Source: Ottelia alismoides (taxonomy: Eukaryota > Streptophyta > Magnoliopsida > Alismatales > Hydrocharitaceae). Taken from it: DNA of 64,000 bases. Below the pieces are notes generated by a model. The model did no database searches, had not been told where the DNA came from, and saw only the letters and a list, made by a program, of their open reading frames with translations. The stretch lies in contig JAZKJV010009773.1 in the NCBI GenBank assembly GCA_037367405.1, positions 62,001-126,000 of the forward strand. The letters run 5' to 3'. Shown here piece by piece: positions 10,913 through 24,300 of this stretch; within the stretch, counting starts at the first letter, position 1, and the number at the start of each line of letters is the position of its first letter. Both the position numbers and the translations under genes were made by a program.

Positions 10913-13900
10913 CCCTAAATTAAATATGATTATTCTCATATCCATAGACACAATATAGCACCATTTCCCATTATGGTCCACTCGATCACGGAGGTATAAG
11001 CAAACTATGGTTGTCAGATCACCAAAGGCCTGGTAATATGCAGATTAATTTTTAGATATGTCCCTATGACTTTAAGGAATTACAAAACAGTCCCTATCGA
11101 GTGTTAATTACACGAAACCCTTACAAACAAGGACATATATGAGAACATTTTTAGTTATTTTTATTACATTTCTACCCCTGAACTTAAAATTGAATAACTT
11201 TTGATTGAAAGATCTATTTTCCATGATTTTAGTATCGATTTAAAGCTTGTTTCACGATCTATCTAGTAACATTGGGTAATTTTGATCATATATATTAATT
11301 GATTTATTATGATTGATTGAATGAGATCTATTATGTGAATCATATAATTGAATGTCTCTTTATTTTGATTACTAAAATATGCACTAAATATGAAGTAATT
11401 AGTTTAAAATATTTTTAGGGATTTTAAGCATGTTTTTATTTGGTGGAATTGGCACCAAGATTACCAAACATGAATGATTTCATGCCAATTGGAGATACAA
11501 TAGAGGGGAGTGAATAATGCTTTTTCATGTAATAAAATAAAACAAATATATTAACTTAAATAATCATAATTATATATATATATAACTAAAGAAAGAATCA
11601 CATAGATTTGAACAGCTTTACCATCCACAAGGGTTACTTCATGACCATGAGCTTAGCCTTTTTAGTGCTTGCACTCGCTAGACAAACAACTTATGGTGGA
11701 ATCCAAATTTTTACAAAGCTTGCAGCAACCATTTATTGTAGGATAATGTATCGAGAATTAACTTCTTCTTAGGAAAAATGCCTTCCCACTGAACATAACA
11801 TGGTCACCAATAAAGACAAATACATATGTTATAAACGAAATAATTCAAAACATGAACTGAATATAAAATACAAATCAAGAGAATCAAAGCTAAGGGTTTG
11901 GAGCAAAGCTTGAGATGGTGTAAGAATGTAGAGATCGGAGAACGACACTGCAATGCTTTAATTAGATTGAAAAAACTCAATAATGAATAGATATAAACTA
12001 CGATTGAGTGATGTATTATTGTGCTCTTGTTGTGTGTTAAAATAGGGTACATATGTGGATCCTTTTATAGGTTTAGAAAGGGTCTAAGAATAGAATGAGA
12101 CAATTCAGTCGGCACAACAACAATAAAAAATAAGCCAACAAAAAGTTGCATACAAGTGCATTAAAGTATACATCGGGGCACTTGTGTTTTACACAGTATT
12201 TTTGTCAATGATGCTATTGTATCGATGCACATGAGTTACAAAAAAATAAATTTGGAATGACCAACTTTCAAAAAGGTCAATAATACAAAGTGTGTCAGTG
12301 CTAGTTGACATGCAGCATTAATGAAGCATTTAGGCGTAAAACATGTAAATAGCTATAGTAGGAATACTAATGAAATAATGGTTGTGGTGTACCTATGCAT
12401 GTTGATGTATACTGATGAAATAATATACAAAACCATCAATAAATATATTATAAGTGTAGGGTGATGCATGACAGGCTTTAACTATATTAGTACAAACTAA
12501 CTCTATCACCCATGAGATTTATTAAAGCTTTAAATTGTTGTGACCCACGTAAAATAGCACCCACGACTTATTTGAAAGTTTTAAATTGGCATAACCAACA
12601 TAAAACAGCCATAATCGATTTTCCTTAAAGATGTCAAGCATTTAAGCATAGGGTAAACCATTGTAAATAAAAATTATTACAATTTATATCATTCCATTAT
12701 CAGAAATAAAACATAATTGAATTTACACGAATACTAAGGTCCCTCAGTATGAATAGGTATACATATCATGGCCATCTAGATAACATGCAATTGTTGATGC
12801 AGAGTTGTAGATCTAAAGAGATAGATCAAGGAAACAAAGGCATGACAAAATAATATTGGAACTCCAATCTTCAAGGAATTGGAAATATTCTCTAAAGATC
12901 GATATCCAACTAACACTCTTGAGCATGTCCTCTAAAAGGGAATAGATTTTTGAAGGTGTCAGATGAATCAAGTTAAAGGCTTGACGAGATTGAGATTCTT
13001 AGGCCCTTCATATATTATAATGAAACATGCATACTTCATTTGATAGGATACTGATATACATATGTATATTTGAGTATGTGTATTTGGAAGATCATTAGGT
13101 TGATGACTTGATAAGGTTTGTATACCACTAAGTTGGTATGTACACAAGGGAATATGAGATGTATAATCTCTTAAAGGAATCATACAATTTCATACTTGTT
13201 AACCCGGAAGTCAAGAGTTCACTCATGAGACATTATGGCCACAATGAATTACACATATGGTCATCCTCTTTAGGAAACAAGATACAAATTTGAGAACGTT
13301 GATATATTCTTTTGGAGAGTATGATTAACATATTCATCCAGTGATTTATTCAGAAATCTGTTGATAGATCCATGAAGGAGACAACGAAATATGGGACAAA
13401 AATTCAGGTTATTCAAATTCTTCAAGTATGCGGGATGCATAAGCATTGGGAACACTCAAGGTTGATGAGAACTTAATAGATTATATATAGTGATGCTTCC
13501 ATTCCGAGAGAATGATGAAACCAAGAGGATTTTAATAACTATAGTTAGAGATAAAATTTATGAGATTTAATTAGAATAAATATCAATTAATAGAACTAAA
13601 TTCTAGATCCAAATAGTTGTAAATTGAAGAATGTGTTCAAGTTCAATTGGTGTTTAACACGAATAATCGCAATTTTGTTTTAATAGTACATCCAAATTGA
13701 GAACGCTCATATTTGTTTAATTTATCTCTTTCAGCTTGGATTCCTCAAGTGGTTAACTACCTTGATATTAGGTCTAATGTAATATCAAATCATTCTACAT
13801 GGTCTTAATACAATCTTTTGGATATTATCTAAATTGGATTAGGAATCATACATCTGAGAAACCAATAATCAGAATAATTAAGATTAAGAAATGTTTAATT

Positions 13901-15250
13901 TTATTAATTAATCTCTAAGAGTATATGAATATGATTCACATGGTTTACACTTAAATAATGTGAATACGGATTCATAATAATATGGATGTAATTGACATTT
14001 ATTTTTAAGACTTGTATGAACATGATACATATAATAAATTTGTTTTTAATAGGAATCGCGTTCGCACTCTTCATTGGTTAAATGTAGATTTGATTTACGT
14101 ATAGCTTTTAACTAATGAATTGGATTCATTAATTGTGAGGATAATTTATTAATTGTCGTAAAGTGATAATTGGGAAATATTTATCATGAGATAATTAATT
14201 TTATTATGTGATTATTCATGCATTATCAAAGTGATAATTATTAATTATCATGAGAGATAACTCCAACATTATTAAAGACCAAGTCTAAATATGATTTGAA
14301 TTATAAATGAATTATTTGTGAAAATAAATCTCCACATTTATAGAAGTGGACTTCCACTTGGCAGGCTATATAAGAGATTCATGCCATATTCTTCATCATT
14401 CGATTTAATTCCTAAAGAGTCCTGATTTCTAGAGAAGAAAATGAGAGCAATAACCCTACTCTTCTACTTCTCACTTGGTTGTCCACCCTCTCTCTTAGAC
14501 TCCATCTTTAGTCTGTCCTCCCCTTGACCTCCCTCGTTGTATTTGACATGTCTAGTTGCAAGAGTAGACATTTTCCTATTCTTGCTTCTTGTTCGAGAAG
14601 AAAATATGGATCTTCTGAGATGAAACCTTTGGAGCATGATGACCAATCCGGATCATTTTTGACAAAGACAATCGAGGAGAAAATGGTATCAAGGTCATGG
14701 AAGGCGTATGTTTCATCATCATGCCCGTGAATGCTCATCCTAAAGACTCTCATCAAATGATATCATATCCTATAGGTTGAGGATTCGCATTCACATCCAG
14801 GCTAAAGAACAAAGGGATGAAATTTCCCGCAGTGTAAGTATGGTATTTTCCTGCTATCTCTCTATTTTAAATATTTTCATGATATACGGTGTTGCTGGTA
14901 TTCATTCCCATTTTGAAAATATTTTTTTGGGTATTATGACTTATATAAGGTCTGAACAGATTCTTAAAAGACTTGCCAAATGTAGGCATCTTCTAGAAGA
15001 TGATTCAGATGCAAAAAGTGATTCTAAACTCCAATTTCGATAAAAAAAATGTAGCGGAAATTTATTGAATTGTTTGATATTATTTTTAAATTGTATAACA
15101 CATTAGAAACACTAACTAATAATCCACTAATGAATTCTCCTATCAACATGGAATTATTTGGTGCAATTCCGATCATGCAACCGATTTCTCTGTGGGTGGA
15201 GTCAGAAGAGAACTTGATAAAAAACTAATTACTTATTTTATTGTTGGACT
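10913..15250. other. AT-rich repeat-derived DNA, no gene assigned
   Basis: No ORF longer than about 90 codons and no recognisable domain occurs. A plausible core promoter, CTATATAAGAGATTC, lies at about 14367 and is followed by pyrimidine-rich leader-like sequence and short ORFs. This looks like the U3-R region of a decayed LTR, but no partner LTR, primer site or TSD was found. A promoter with an unrecognised short gene at 14440-15040 cannot be excluded. Confidence 0.35.
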
Positions 15251-15253
15251 CAT

Positions 15254-16574
15254 AACTACAAGAGGAAATACAATTTACGGCGGTTAAATTCCATCGCAAA
15301 TCATTATAAAACCTCCGTAATACGCGTTGCAAATAACCCCGACGCAAATACTTTTTGCGGCGTTCATAAGTTAACCGACGCATATATGAACCGCCGCAAA
15401 AATATGAACTTTAATTGAGGCGTTTGGATAACCGCCGCAAACAAACATACGAGACTCTTTTAATTACTGGTATTCTTTCACATTTCGATTTCCAATATTT
15501 TCCATTTTTCCTTTTTGACGAGCAGTTTATCTCATTGCAATGTGGATGAGATTTCCCTTTAGTAAATTGAGGCAGTTTGATTGGAGTATGGGTCTCAAGG
15601 TGTGTAGGGCGATCTTTAGGCAGTTTATGCATTCGAACACTTTAGGGTGATATCTACTCTGCAAACATTCCAGTAATGCTGATGTAGAGAAGGTCAATTC
15701 AAAATTGCAATCATTTATGAATGCATCGAGAAACAAAATAGATCCTCTAAATTGAAACGTGAATATGTTAATACATTTTATACTCACATCACTCTATCCA
15801 ATATGAGTATTATGATAGTTCCAATGCAAATTAGTGGATTAGCAATCCAAAAACTTTTTATAATGAAACAATTCTTAGACCGATTGGAGGAGAAACGAAC
15901 CTCCGGCGACGGAAGAAGAGAACCTCGATTGGAATTCCCCTGCGGGCGGCGGAGGAAGAAGATGCACCTCAGGTGGCGGCGAGTCCCCCGCAGAATCCGA
16001 GCGGCATAAGATGAAGGCCCTCGTTCGACGTCGTTCTCTCGTCGTCCCCGTCTCTCTCTCGGTAGGTTTTTGTGGGGTAGGGGAGGCGGCGAGGGTATAG
16101 GGGAGGAGGCAGCGGGGTAGGGTAGGCGACGCACAGTGGGTTTTCGCGGGGTATAGCGAAGGCGACGAGGGAGACGGAGAGGGTATAGGGGAGGAGGCGG
16201 CAGGGTAGGGTAGGGTAGGCGGCGAGGGTATACGGGAGGAGGCGGCGGGGTAGGGTAGGCGACGTCGCGTGGTGGGTTTTCGCGGGGTATACGGGAGGAG
16301 GCGGCGGGGTAGGGTAGGCGACGTCGCGTGGTGGGTTTTCGCGGGGTATAGCGAAGGCGGCGAGGGTTTGCGGGGAGAGGGGAAAGAGAGGCGGGCGTTT
16401 TTGGGGGAAATTTGATAGAAGCTCATTTACGGTGGTCTTAAATAACCGCCGCAAATAGTATGTAATGTTTATACGGTGGTTAAATTAAAAACCGCCGCAA
16501 ATGGCAAACAATTAGGAGCGGATATTATAACCGCCGCACATGCTATGCCGAAAATAACCAAGACTTTAGTAGTG
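15254..16574. mobile_element. Non-autonomous CACTA (En/Spm) element with 3-bp TSD
   Basis: The right end reads ...TTTAGTAGTG, so its inverse begins CACTACTAAAG. The left end reads AACTACAAGAGGAAATAC, a CACTACAAG terminus with its first base changed. The 3-bp target duplication CAT is present at 15251-15253 and 16575-16577. Both subterminal regions carry many copies of ACCGCCGCAAA or its inverse in both orientations, the usual CACTA transposase-binding arrangement. The core at about 15900-16420 is GC-rich and its Ser/Pro-rich ORFs are low complexity. No transposase ORF is visible. Confidence 0.85.
16232..16349. repeat. 59-bp GC-rich tandem repeat inside the CACTA core
   Basis: Two near-perfect 59-bp units begin ACGGGAGGAGGCGGCGGGG at 16232 and 16291. 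A related partial unit lies just upstream and GGGTTTTCGCGGGGTATA words occur on both sides. Confidence 0.85.
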
Positions 16575-16577
16575 CAT

Positions 16578-17467
16578 AATAGATGTGAGTATATATGATA
16601 TATTTACATGTGAAGATCGACTTAATATTTTTGAAATTTTTGCGTTGCAATACGTTTTAAGTCCATGTTATGTGGTGTGTTCCAATTTAAAGTGTGATAG
16701 TCACAACTTACGAATCCGGAATCATTTGATTTTTTTATTTGGATTCATAAAATAATTTGAATGTATTTTTATTTCATATTTTTTCGATTTTATTATACAC
16801 AAACATGATTATTAATCATTAATACTTAAAGAAATTGATTTATGATTAAATAACTAGTAATGGTCTAGTTTGCTCACATAACCTTAACTAGAACTAGGAG
16901 TTAAAAACAACAAATCCCCTTGTATTGGATATGGATATATCTGATTATGTAACAATGAATTATGTGATTTCTTTATCACTATGGCAAGTAATTTGTGTTT
17001 GTGTTTGAGAATTTTGAGAGAACATGTGATATACGTTAAAAAGGTGGGATGTATATTTACAAGTTCTATGAAGATAGGGATCAAATATATCAAACGTTAA
17101 AATAAGAGAAGGTCATTTGGATTAGTCTTAATTTAATAATATTAATTAAAGATGATCGAATGATCTATTAGTTACAATAACGATAGGATTTCCATAATCA
17201 AGTAACTATGAGTATTGGAATCAAAATATTTAATCACCAATTTAAGAATGTAATGATAAAATTCATAAAATGACATATACGGTCTCTCAACATTGTGAAG
17301 TGTAAGGTCACCATTGATTGTGTTTTGGAAATGCTTCTGAGAAGCCAGAACTTCGAAAGGAAGTGCACATAGATCAGACCCCTTTATTTTTCGAAAGAGG
17401 TGGCCCATATGTGTTCCGATCTTAGTATTGTCTATATATAATTTAAGCAGTATTGGATTGCGCATAG
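16578..17467. other. AT-rich DNA between the CACTA and LTR element D
   Basis: A 97-codon minus-strand ORF at 17172-17465 shows no family I recognise. I see no other coding or structural signal. Confidence 0.35.
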
Positions 17468-20122
17468 TGAATGGTCGTTAAGTGACTATGTTAATTGTAA
17501 AATATTGTAGTACGACCACTTAACAATCTATCAGAATCGAGCGATAATCTCCGTGAAGACTGGCTCGACTAAAATTTCTTGAATAAGTCCATTATCAAAT
17601 ACAAGGACACACACTTATTAGTTTATCTAATTATAGCCTAAATATCTAAATTAAGTTATTTAAGTGCAATCTAGGTCAAGAGTGCACAACATGATGAATG
17701 CATAGCTTTATGGTCTTTTAAGCAAGTTAAATAATGATATACAAAGGCACAAAATGAGATACTAATGCAAAAAATCCCCATAATACACAATAATTTACAA
17801 CACTATATTAAGTTCTTGAATTGAATTAAATGAATGATTGAGATATCTAATTAAACATCTAATGTAGTCTAAGTCATTAATTAAAAATAACTTTAACATT
17901 TAAAGCTTAAGCGTATAGAGAAAGATATCTATCTGATTTTTAACTTACCAGATAAATAAATATACCGTCTTAAAGAGCATGATTCAAGCTTTAAAATAAG
18001 ATCAAGTTTGTATTAATTGGATATTAGTTGCTCAAGATATTCATCTAACAAATCAAGAGCTTAATTGTAAGAAAACATGAATTAAAAATACATAAAGTAT
18101 CAAACACATGTCCAAAAAGGACTAAAATACAAAAAACAAAACCACTTAGGACCCTGTCTATAAATTAACCGTCATAGTGAAAATTCTGAAAATAAGAAGA
18201 CCCAACAAGTTTCTAGTAAAAATAACCTAAGGAACAAGTGCAAAGCACGCGCGGCTCAAGCTCGGTGCGGCATGGAGGTTCGGGTCACATAGATCGGTGC
18301 TGGCACTTTGACTCTGGTTTGGTCCACCCAAACCTGCAGGTGTGGAAAAGCATGTCGGGGCTCTAGTAAGTCGTAGGATCAATATGATCCTATGGTATCT
18401 GTACCTAACGTGTGTCTCCTCCTCCTCCTCCTATACATGAGGTGACAAAGAGGCTGGACTCCAGCGAGCTTATAGCCCCTACATCGTGGTCCTTTGACGT
18501 AGATAAATGTCAAAGTAGGTGCCTGAGAGTTTGGCAAAGCTGGTGGTGATCCCTGGAAGAGGCTGGAGTGGTTGAAATAGTGAGGTGACTCTACCTTGTC
18601 AGAGGCGGAGAAGGAGATCGGAATAAGCTTGAGATCTTTGATCAGTGAAGCATCAGTGTACCTGTAGATGTTAAAGAAATATCCAAATCCAAGGGAGTGT
18701 ACAATGAGTGAAATGGAGAGAGAAGGAGGGTTATAGTTTATGGAGAAGGTGGAAGCCCTAATGGGTTCCTCTTCATTGCGAGAAGAAGAAATGGATTGAA
18801 GTCGAAGAGGTCATGGAGAAGGGGTAAGGATGATCGAGTGTATGCACGAAGGTGGGGGTGAGTTGGCATTGGAGATGGGTTAATCAATTTGAGTAGAGAT
18901 TATATATACGAGCATGATTAAATCAAATAAATCAAAAAGAGGCGAAGCACTAGGATATACTGAAGATGGAATAGAGTCGAAGGTGAAGTGAAGGCCTGAG
19001 GAGGATCTTAAGATCTTCGGGTCATCGCTTGACACACTCAACGGAGGCGTTAAGCTCAAGCAACAATGAATCGATAGTTGCAGCACGATCAAGTTGCCAT
19101 GGATCTTTCTAGAGGTAGTACTCCTTCGTCGCTCTTGTTCCCTCTCTATCACTTCCACTAAAGGGAAGGCCAGTCTTGAAGCAACCTCTTCCAAAGGATG
19201 GATCGTGGAGCAGTTCGTCGGAGATGGGATTTTTTTCCATCTCCATGTAGTTGCAAGGAGGAAGTTTCAACCAACTCCCTAAAGCTCATGTGAAGAGGAG
19301 GGTGGAGTTGGATGCTAGGGTGAAGATGAGGAGAGAATATGTGTTGTATTGGTATCAGAATCGAGTGGAGGTGACAACTGGACTAGCGGGGAGAAACGAT
19401 AAAGAATGATCGATGAAGAGTTGTGATGCCTAGGGGTCAACCTCCGTAGGTTGACGATGGCTCTCGGCTGTTGGATAAAACGATCCAACGACTCACATTT
19501 GGGTGTGAATGAACTAGCAGGAGTCGCTTGGTCAATATGATCAAATGGTCCAAAAGAGAGCAGGGATGGCCGAATCTAGGCCTTATGATCAAATGAGCAG
19601 ACGACCTCAATGAGAAGTGGCTTGGGATGAAGTATCAGGCGATGCGTCTCCACCAAAAGAAGCCATGTGGCCCAATCAAAAATAGAAGAAATACAAAAAT
19701 CAATGACAAAGTAAAATTAAATAACAAATGAAGTCAAATGAAAAAGTGTTCAACATGAAAGTTGTGTATCTTTTCAAGATCTACATGTTTTATGTAGAAC
19801 TCAAAGTCAAAATACATTATATATACATGCTTATTATTTTTGTAAGTATTTTTAGTGAATAAAAATACTTATTATTCCGTTTGTTATTTTTTGTTATTTT
19901 TAATATAGAATAATATATAATATATTATATACAATATTATTCTAATTTTTTTAATAAAGAGAAATAAAGAAAATAAATGAACCTTACACAAATGTTAACA
20001 TATATTAATTAGCATTATTTATTTTCAAGGTGTCATAGAATTAACTATTACTTAAATTATTTGAATAGTTTAAGATAGAGGGATAATAAACTAAATAAGG
20101 TTCATTAATCGAGGATTCATCA
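17468..20122 (-). repeat. Left (3') LTR of element D
   Basis: In plus coordinates the LTR begins TGAATGGTCGTTAAG and ends GAGGATTCATCA. It is followed directly by CCCCCATACTTAAAC, a polypurine tract on the minus strand, so the element runs leftward and this is its 3' LTR. Internal words align with LTR C (AGGTCAAGA, TGCATGA, ACATGAAAGTTGT, AAGATCTACA). The U5 end carries an inverted repeat (17474-17484 with 17512-17523) like LTRs A and B. The right start is inferred from similarity, not from a TSD. Confidence 0.7.
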
Positions 20123-20674
20123 CCCCCATACTTAAACTGTGCTTATCCTCAAGCAAATAAAGAATGAATAATTTAGTTGAATCCCTAATTATGCGATGTA
20201 TAAGAATTGACATTCTGGACATGAGTTTCATGCGACTCTTAAACTCTAAGTTCAATCAAATCTTAGTCAAAAAGGAACTCAACTTCCTTAATTATTAGAC
20301 TCTTTGTACATATATACATACATGCATACGTATATAAGATTTATGGCATTTAATGTTGACAACATGTACGAGTTAAAGTCAAAGATTCACCCGAAGTCCC
20401 AGCCAAAAAGATCTTCCTTAGGACCCAACCCTCAACACTAGGGAATAAATCGAGTCTCACTTTATTCCACCGCCTCTTTAGTTGTCAGACTGAAAAATAT
20501 GAGAGGGAATGGTCAAGTATGGAGGATATATGTTTATGTCATTTCTTTTGTCCTATCATAGGAACAAGGACCCCTTGATTGCCTTATTAACACATGCTCG
20601 TATTTTCGATTTTAATCAGTATGTCCGTCAAGAATTCTGAGTCATCTACACTTGTTTTCCTGGGATACATCAAG
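20123..20674 (-). mobile_element. Element D internal 3' region, first piece
   Basis: It begins with the polypurine tract and a TGCTT/AAGCA hairpin. It then shares the conserved non-coding block with elements B and C (TAGGACCC, CCTCAACACTAGGGAATAAA, CTCTTTAGTTGTCAGAC, TTGTTTTCCTGGGA). It stops at 20674, where a solo LTR is inserted, and continues at 24088. Confidence 0.75.
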
Positions 20675-21024
20675 TGATGAATCTCAGATTCATCTACATT
20701 ATTTATCTACACTAGGTCTATAGCTTAAGAAAACCAATACAATTCACTAATAATTAGCACTAATTAATTTATACAGTATTGTGAATAAATTCCATTAATT
20801 ATTGTGTATTAAAAATCCTAATTTTGTGCTTATATTTTATGTGTTTATTGTATTTTAAAATCCAATAAAAATTAGATTAATATTATACATGATTAATTTA
20901 ACATAATTTATAAATTAAAAAAATCCAAAAACAAGAAAAAAAATTAAAATAAGTAAATTTATTACCTAAAAATTACTTGCAATTTTTTTCTTTGTATAGT
21001 TGACTTTATATCTCTTTGCGTTCT

Positions 21025-21070
21025 GCATGAAAGTTGTAGATCTCATCAAGATCTACAAATTTCATGTTGA
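21025..21070. repeat. ~40-bp palindrome in the LTR
   Basis: CATGAAAGTTGTAGATCT and AGATCTACAAATTTCATG form inverted arms around a short spacer. Related copies occur in LTR D (19759-19805), LTR C (59164-59205) and, as one arm only, LTR A (36373-36392). Confidence 0.8.
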
Positions 21071-22545
21071 AAACTTTTTCTAACTCATGTTCTTTTTATT
21101 TCTTTTCTATTTTAATATATTTTTCTATTTTCTAACTGTTTTCATTTGACCACATTGTGCCACTGTAGCACACCACATGACCGACTCTTTATTATTGGGT
21201 TCTTCTTTTTCCAGCCATTCGATCAGCTGTAATTGGCTGATATGAGCCATTAATTTCTGCTCCAGCCCTGGCCATTATATTACTTCAATCAATGGCATCT
21301 CCATCCTTCGTTTCGTTCTAATTAGGGTCGTTGGATCTCAATCGAATGGTATGTGCTTCATCTCCTACCTCACACCTCTTCGAGCCTCTCTTCTTCCAAC
21401 TATTCAAACACTCGACTTTGATCCATTTCCCAACCACCTCCGAGAACTTCCCACTCACAACCATCTCCACCTAACTTCCCTAATATTCGCTCAACCATGA
21501 GATCCTTCTATCTCTTTACGTGATTCCTTCTTCGAGCGGTTGAAGCCACCACCACGACAACCGCCTTCTTCATCAAAAGCATGGTCGTCGCTGCCTACAA
21601 CGGCTATCCGCACACCCTTGTGCGAGCCATCTCCCATGCTCTTTCACCTTTCCGTGATAGAGAAAAGATGAGTGAGAGAGAGATGACAGAGACCTAAGTT
21701 CGACAAGATCCAAGGTGAGCTCAACCTTGAGGTAGCCATATTCAACAATGCTCAATCTCAGTTTTGCAGCCCAAAAGCAAACACAAAGATCAGAGAAGCT
21801 TCAAAGCCTCTTGATAAGCCTCTATTCTTCTTCAAATCCATCATTTTCGTCAATCCATCTTCAGGTAAGCTTTTAATCTTAATTTTCTTGTGTTTTCTCC
21901 ATTTTATTTTCAGTCGATCATAGATTCAATCGTTCATCTGATCCAATCAAAGCCTTCGTCGTCCATTATTGATCCACATGTGTTCCTTCCTTGTGTTTGA
22001 TCCGCTTCTCCATATATGTTTCCACCTCCGATCCATCTTCTGCAACACTGAGAAGAACCCACTAGGGCTTGACTCCAATGCTTTAAAAAGCCCTCCTTTC
22101 CGCTCCACTGCAATGCAAATTGCTTGCCTCTTGCTTCTGCTATTCTTCAAAATCTGCGGGTCTTGATTGGTTAGGATTTTCATGTAATGTCAGTCATCTC
22201 CTCTGCCTATGATGAGATATCATCGACTTGACTAACGACCCCTTCCTTGAGCTATGTTGAGGCATCAATTCCTTTGTGAAACCTTTACGAAGGTCATTGG
22301 ATGCTTGGATCACTAAGAAGAGCAAGGAGGAATAAGGAGGATCTCGCCAGAGACCAGTTCTGCCTCTATCATACGCAGATGAGCTTAACCATAGAAGAGA
22401 AGCAGTTACCATTAGATCTCTCAAATTGGTCGAGATCCAATGGTTGTGAAAGGGCCACATTGACATTCCTGATCCATCGCTTCAATGCGGCAACCTCGTA
22501 GACCTAAAGCTTGTAACGAAGCACTACAAAGCGTCGTGTGACAAC

Positions 22546-23257
22546 CAAGGTTTTAAAAACCGGACCGGACATTGAACCGGTTAGTCTTTGATTTGGTCCA
22601 ACCGGGTCGGACCGTCGGTCCAAACCGGTCGGACCGGTGATGATGTCAGCATGATGTCATCATTCATATCGACTCGGAAAAAACCAGACCGGGCTTAATT
22701 TACTGGTCTGACCGGTCGACCCGGTTTTTTGAACCGATAAAACCGGATAGATATATGTAAATATGTATTTATATATCAATGAAATAATCATTTAAAATGT
22801 CAAATCTTTCAACATAAAAACATGATTGTCTATTTCGAATAAAACTCTACAAAAGGTAGTCACATTTTCTAGCATTATATATGAATATAATATTATAATA
22901 ATTTATTTATAATTGCTTTTAGAAAATTATCCCAAGAAAGTAGTGGCACAAGTTATATTCCAAAAGAGAGAGGGACGTAACTGAAATTGTAGAATTTAAG
23001 AAGGGTACAAGCGATAAAAACCCTATTATTTCATTATTTAAACTTTTATTTTTTAAAAATATACTAAACCATCAATTCCGGGTCAACCCGGTCCAACCGC
23101 TCGGGTCAACCCGGTCCGACCACCGGTTTGACCCGATTTTTTATTTTCTTTTTTTAAAAAAATTAATTACCTAAAACCGACCGAACCGACTGGGTCGGGG
23201 CCGGTTCCCGATCCAACCGGTCCGACCGGCCGGTCCGATCTGGTTTTTTAAACCCTG
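22546..23257. mobile_element. Non-autonomous hAT element (712 bp) with 8-bp TSD
   Basis: The termini are CAAGGTTTTAAAAACC and, inverted, CAGGGTTTAAAAAACC. A perfect 8-bp target duplication GTGACAAC lies at 22538-22545 and 23258-23265, the size made by hAT transposases. Both subterminal regions are packed with ACCGG, CCGGT and GGTCGGACCGG motifs in both orientations, likely binding sites for the trans-acting transposase. The centre is AT-rich and has no ORF. Confidence 0.93.
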
Positions 23258-24087
23258 GTGACAACCAAAGCTTAGTCCAAACGAAGTCGCATGCTGTGCG
23301 TACGTGAAGGCATGTATTTTGCATAGCCACCCCTCCGACTATCATTATTTACATATATGTTCTCCCATATTTAGTGAAATTTGCAATCATATCCCACTGA
23401 TTTCTATTATTTGCTATTTAGTCTAATTTTGGACTTTTGTGTAAAACAATTCTATAGTTTTCATTACATGTATGCCCCTGTATTATTTCTTTAATAACAT
23501 GTGAACCATAAATCCGATTGTGATGAAATCATGTCATTTGAAAGCTCGGTTTGTGCTCTTAATATCTTGGCGTTCTTGTTTCTCTATTTTGATCTATCAT
23601 TCACACTTAATTATTCAGAGGGTATATTAAATCTATTCATCCTTACATTATTCTAAAAAAATAATTGAATTGAGGTTGAATTTCATTATTTAATACATTC
23701 ATTGTTCATTAATATATTAATTGATTTCGCAAGATATTTAATTGCTTAATAAGGAACGTATTTGTGACTTGTGTGTTTATTTTGTCTTGCATTGCATCAT
23801 TATTTTTTATGTAATGCAAGTTTCATAAAAATGTTTTAAAAATTGCATGCATCACATTATGTGTTGTGCTTGTTGGACCTAGATTGCCTATAAATCGCAT
23901 AAATAGATAACTGACACCTTGATTGAATTAAATAATTTCTCTTGTACCTATGTTTGACCTTGGACTTGACCAGGTTACAAATTAAGCCGAGACCTCCTTG
24001 CGGAGATTTTTGACTTGGTTCTATTGAGCGATTCTTGGCCCGTGCTGCTACAAGCACATTTTATCTTAGCCAATTAGCGAACCGTCA

Positions 24088-24297
24088 CCGGGGTGTGTCT
24101 CTTTTGATTATCTGTCATACCTTCAACACCCAAATTTATATTGCTAATGATGTATAGCCTTTTTATCATAGCTCGAAGATTATTTCTTTGGAATATATGA
24201 GCTTTATTTTGAGTATTTTCTTTTATTTCTTTTCTTTTTAGCTAGATCCACTACTTTTATCAAGTTGGTGTATACTGATCAATAATTTAATGATCGT
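24088..24297 (-). mobile_element. Element D internal region, second piece
   Basis: It continues the conserved block shared with B and C: GGGTGTGTCTC, TACCTTCAACACCCA, then a GCTAGATCCACTACTTTTAT stretch matching 48980-49030 and 60200-60240. Similarity ends at the edge of the CACTA-like element. Confidence 0.7.
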
Positions 24298-24300
24298 ACA

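Larger units (their letters stand above)
20675..24087 (+). mobile_element. Solo LTR in element D (plus orientation), carrying a hAT
   Basis: It starts TGATGAATCTCAGATTC and ends TTAGCGAACCGTCA. Its 3' 150 bp align with the U5 end of LTR B read on the minus strand (GGACTTG, AAATTAAGCCGAG, TTAGCGA..CGTCA). The element D block breaks exactly at its left end and resumes exactly at its right end (GGGGTGTGTCTC...), so this is one inserted LTR of about 2.69 kb plus a 720-bp hAT insertion. The 5-bp flanks are TCAAG on the left and CCGGG on the right. Every difference between them is a transition, consistent with one decayed TSD. No internal region or second LTR is present. Confidence 0.75.

Noticed and set aside
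14441..15043. Small host gene downstream of a TATA-like box at 14367
   Set aside because: The ORFs are short, in different frames, and match nothing recognisable; an LTR promoter remnant is as likely.
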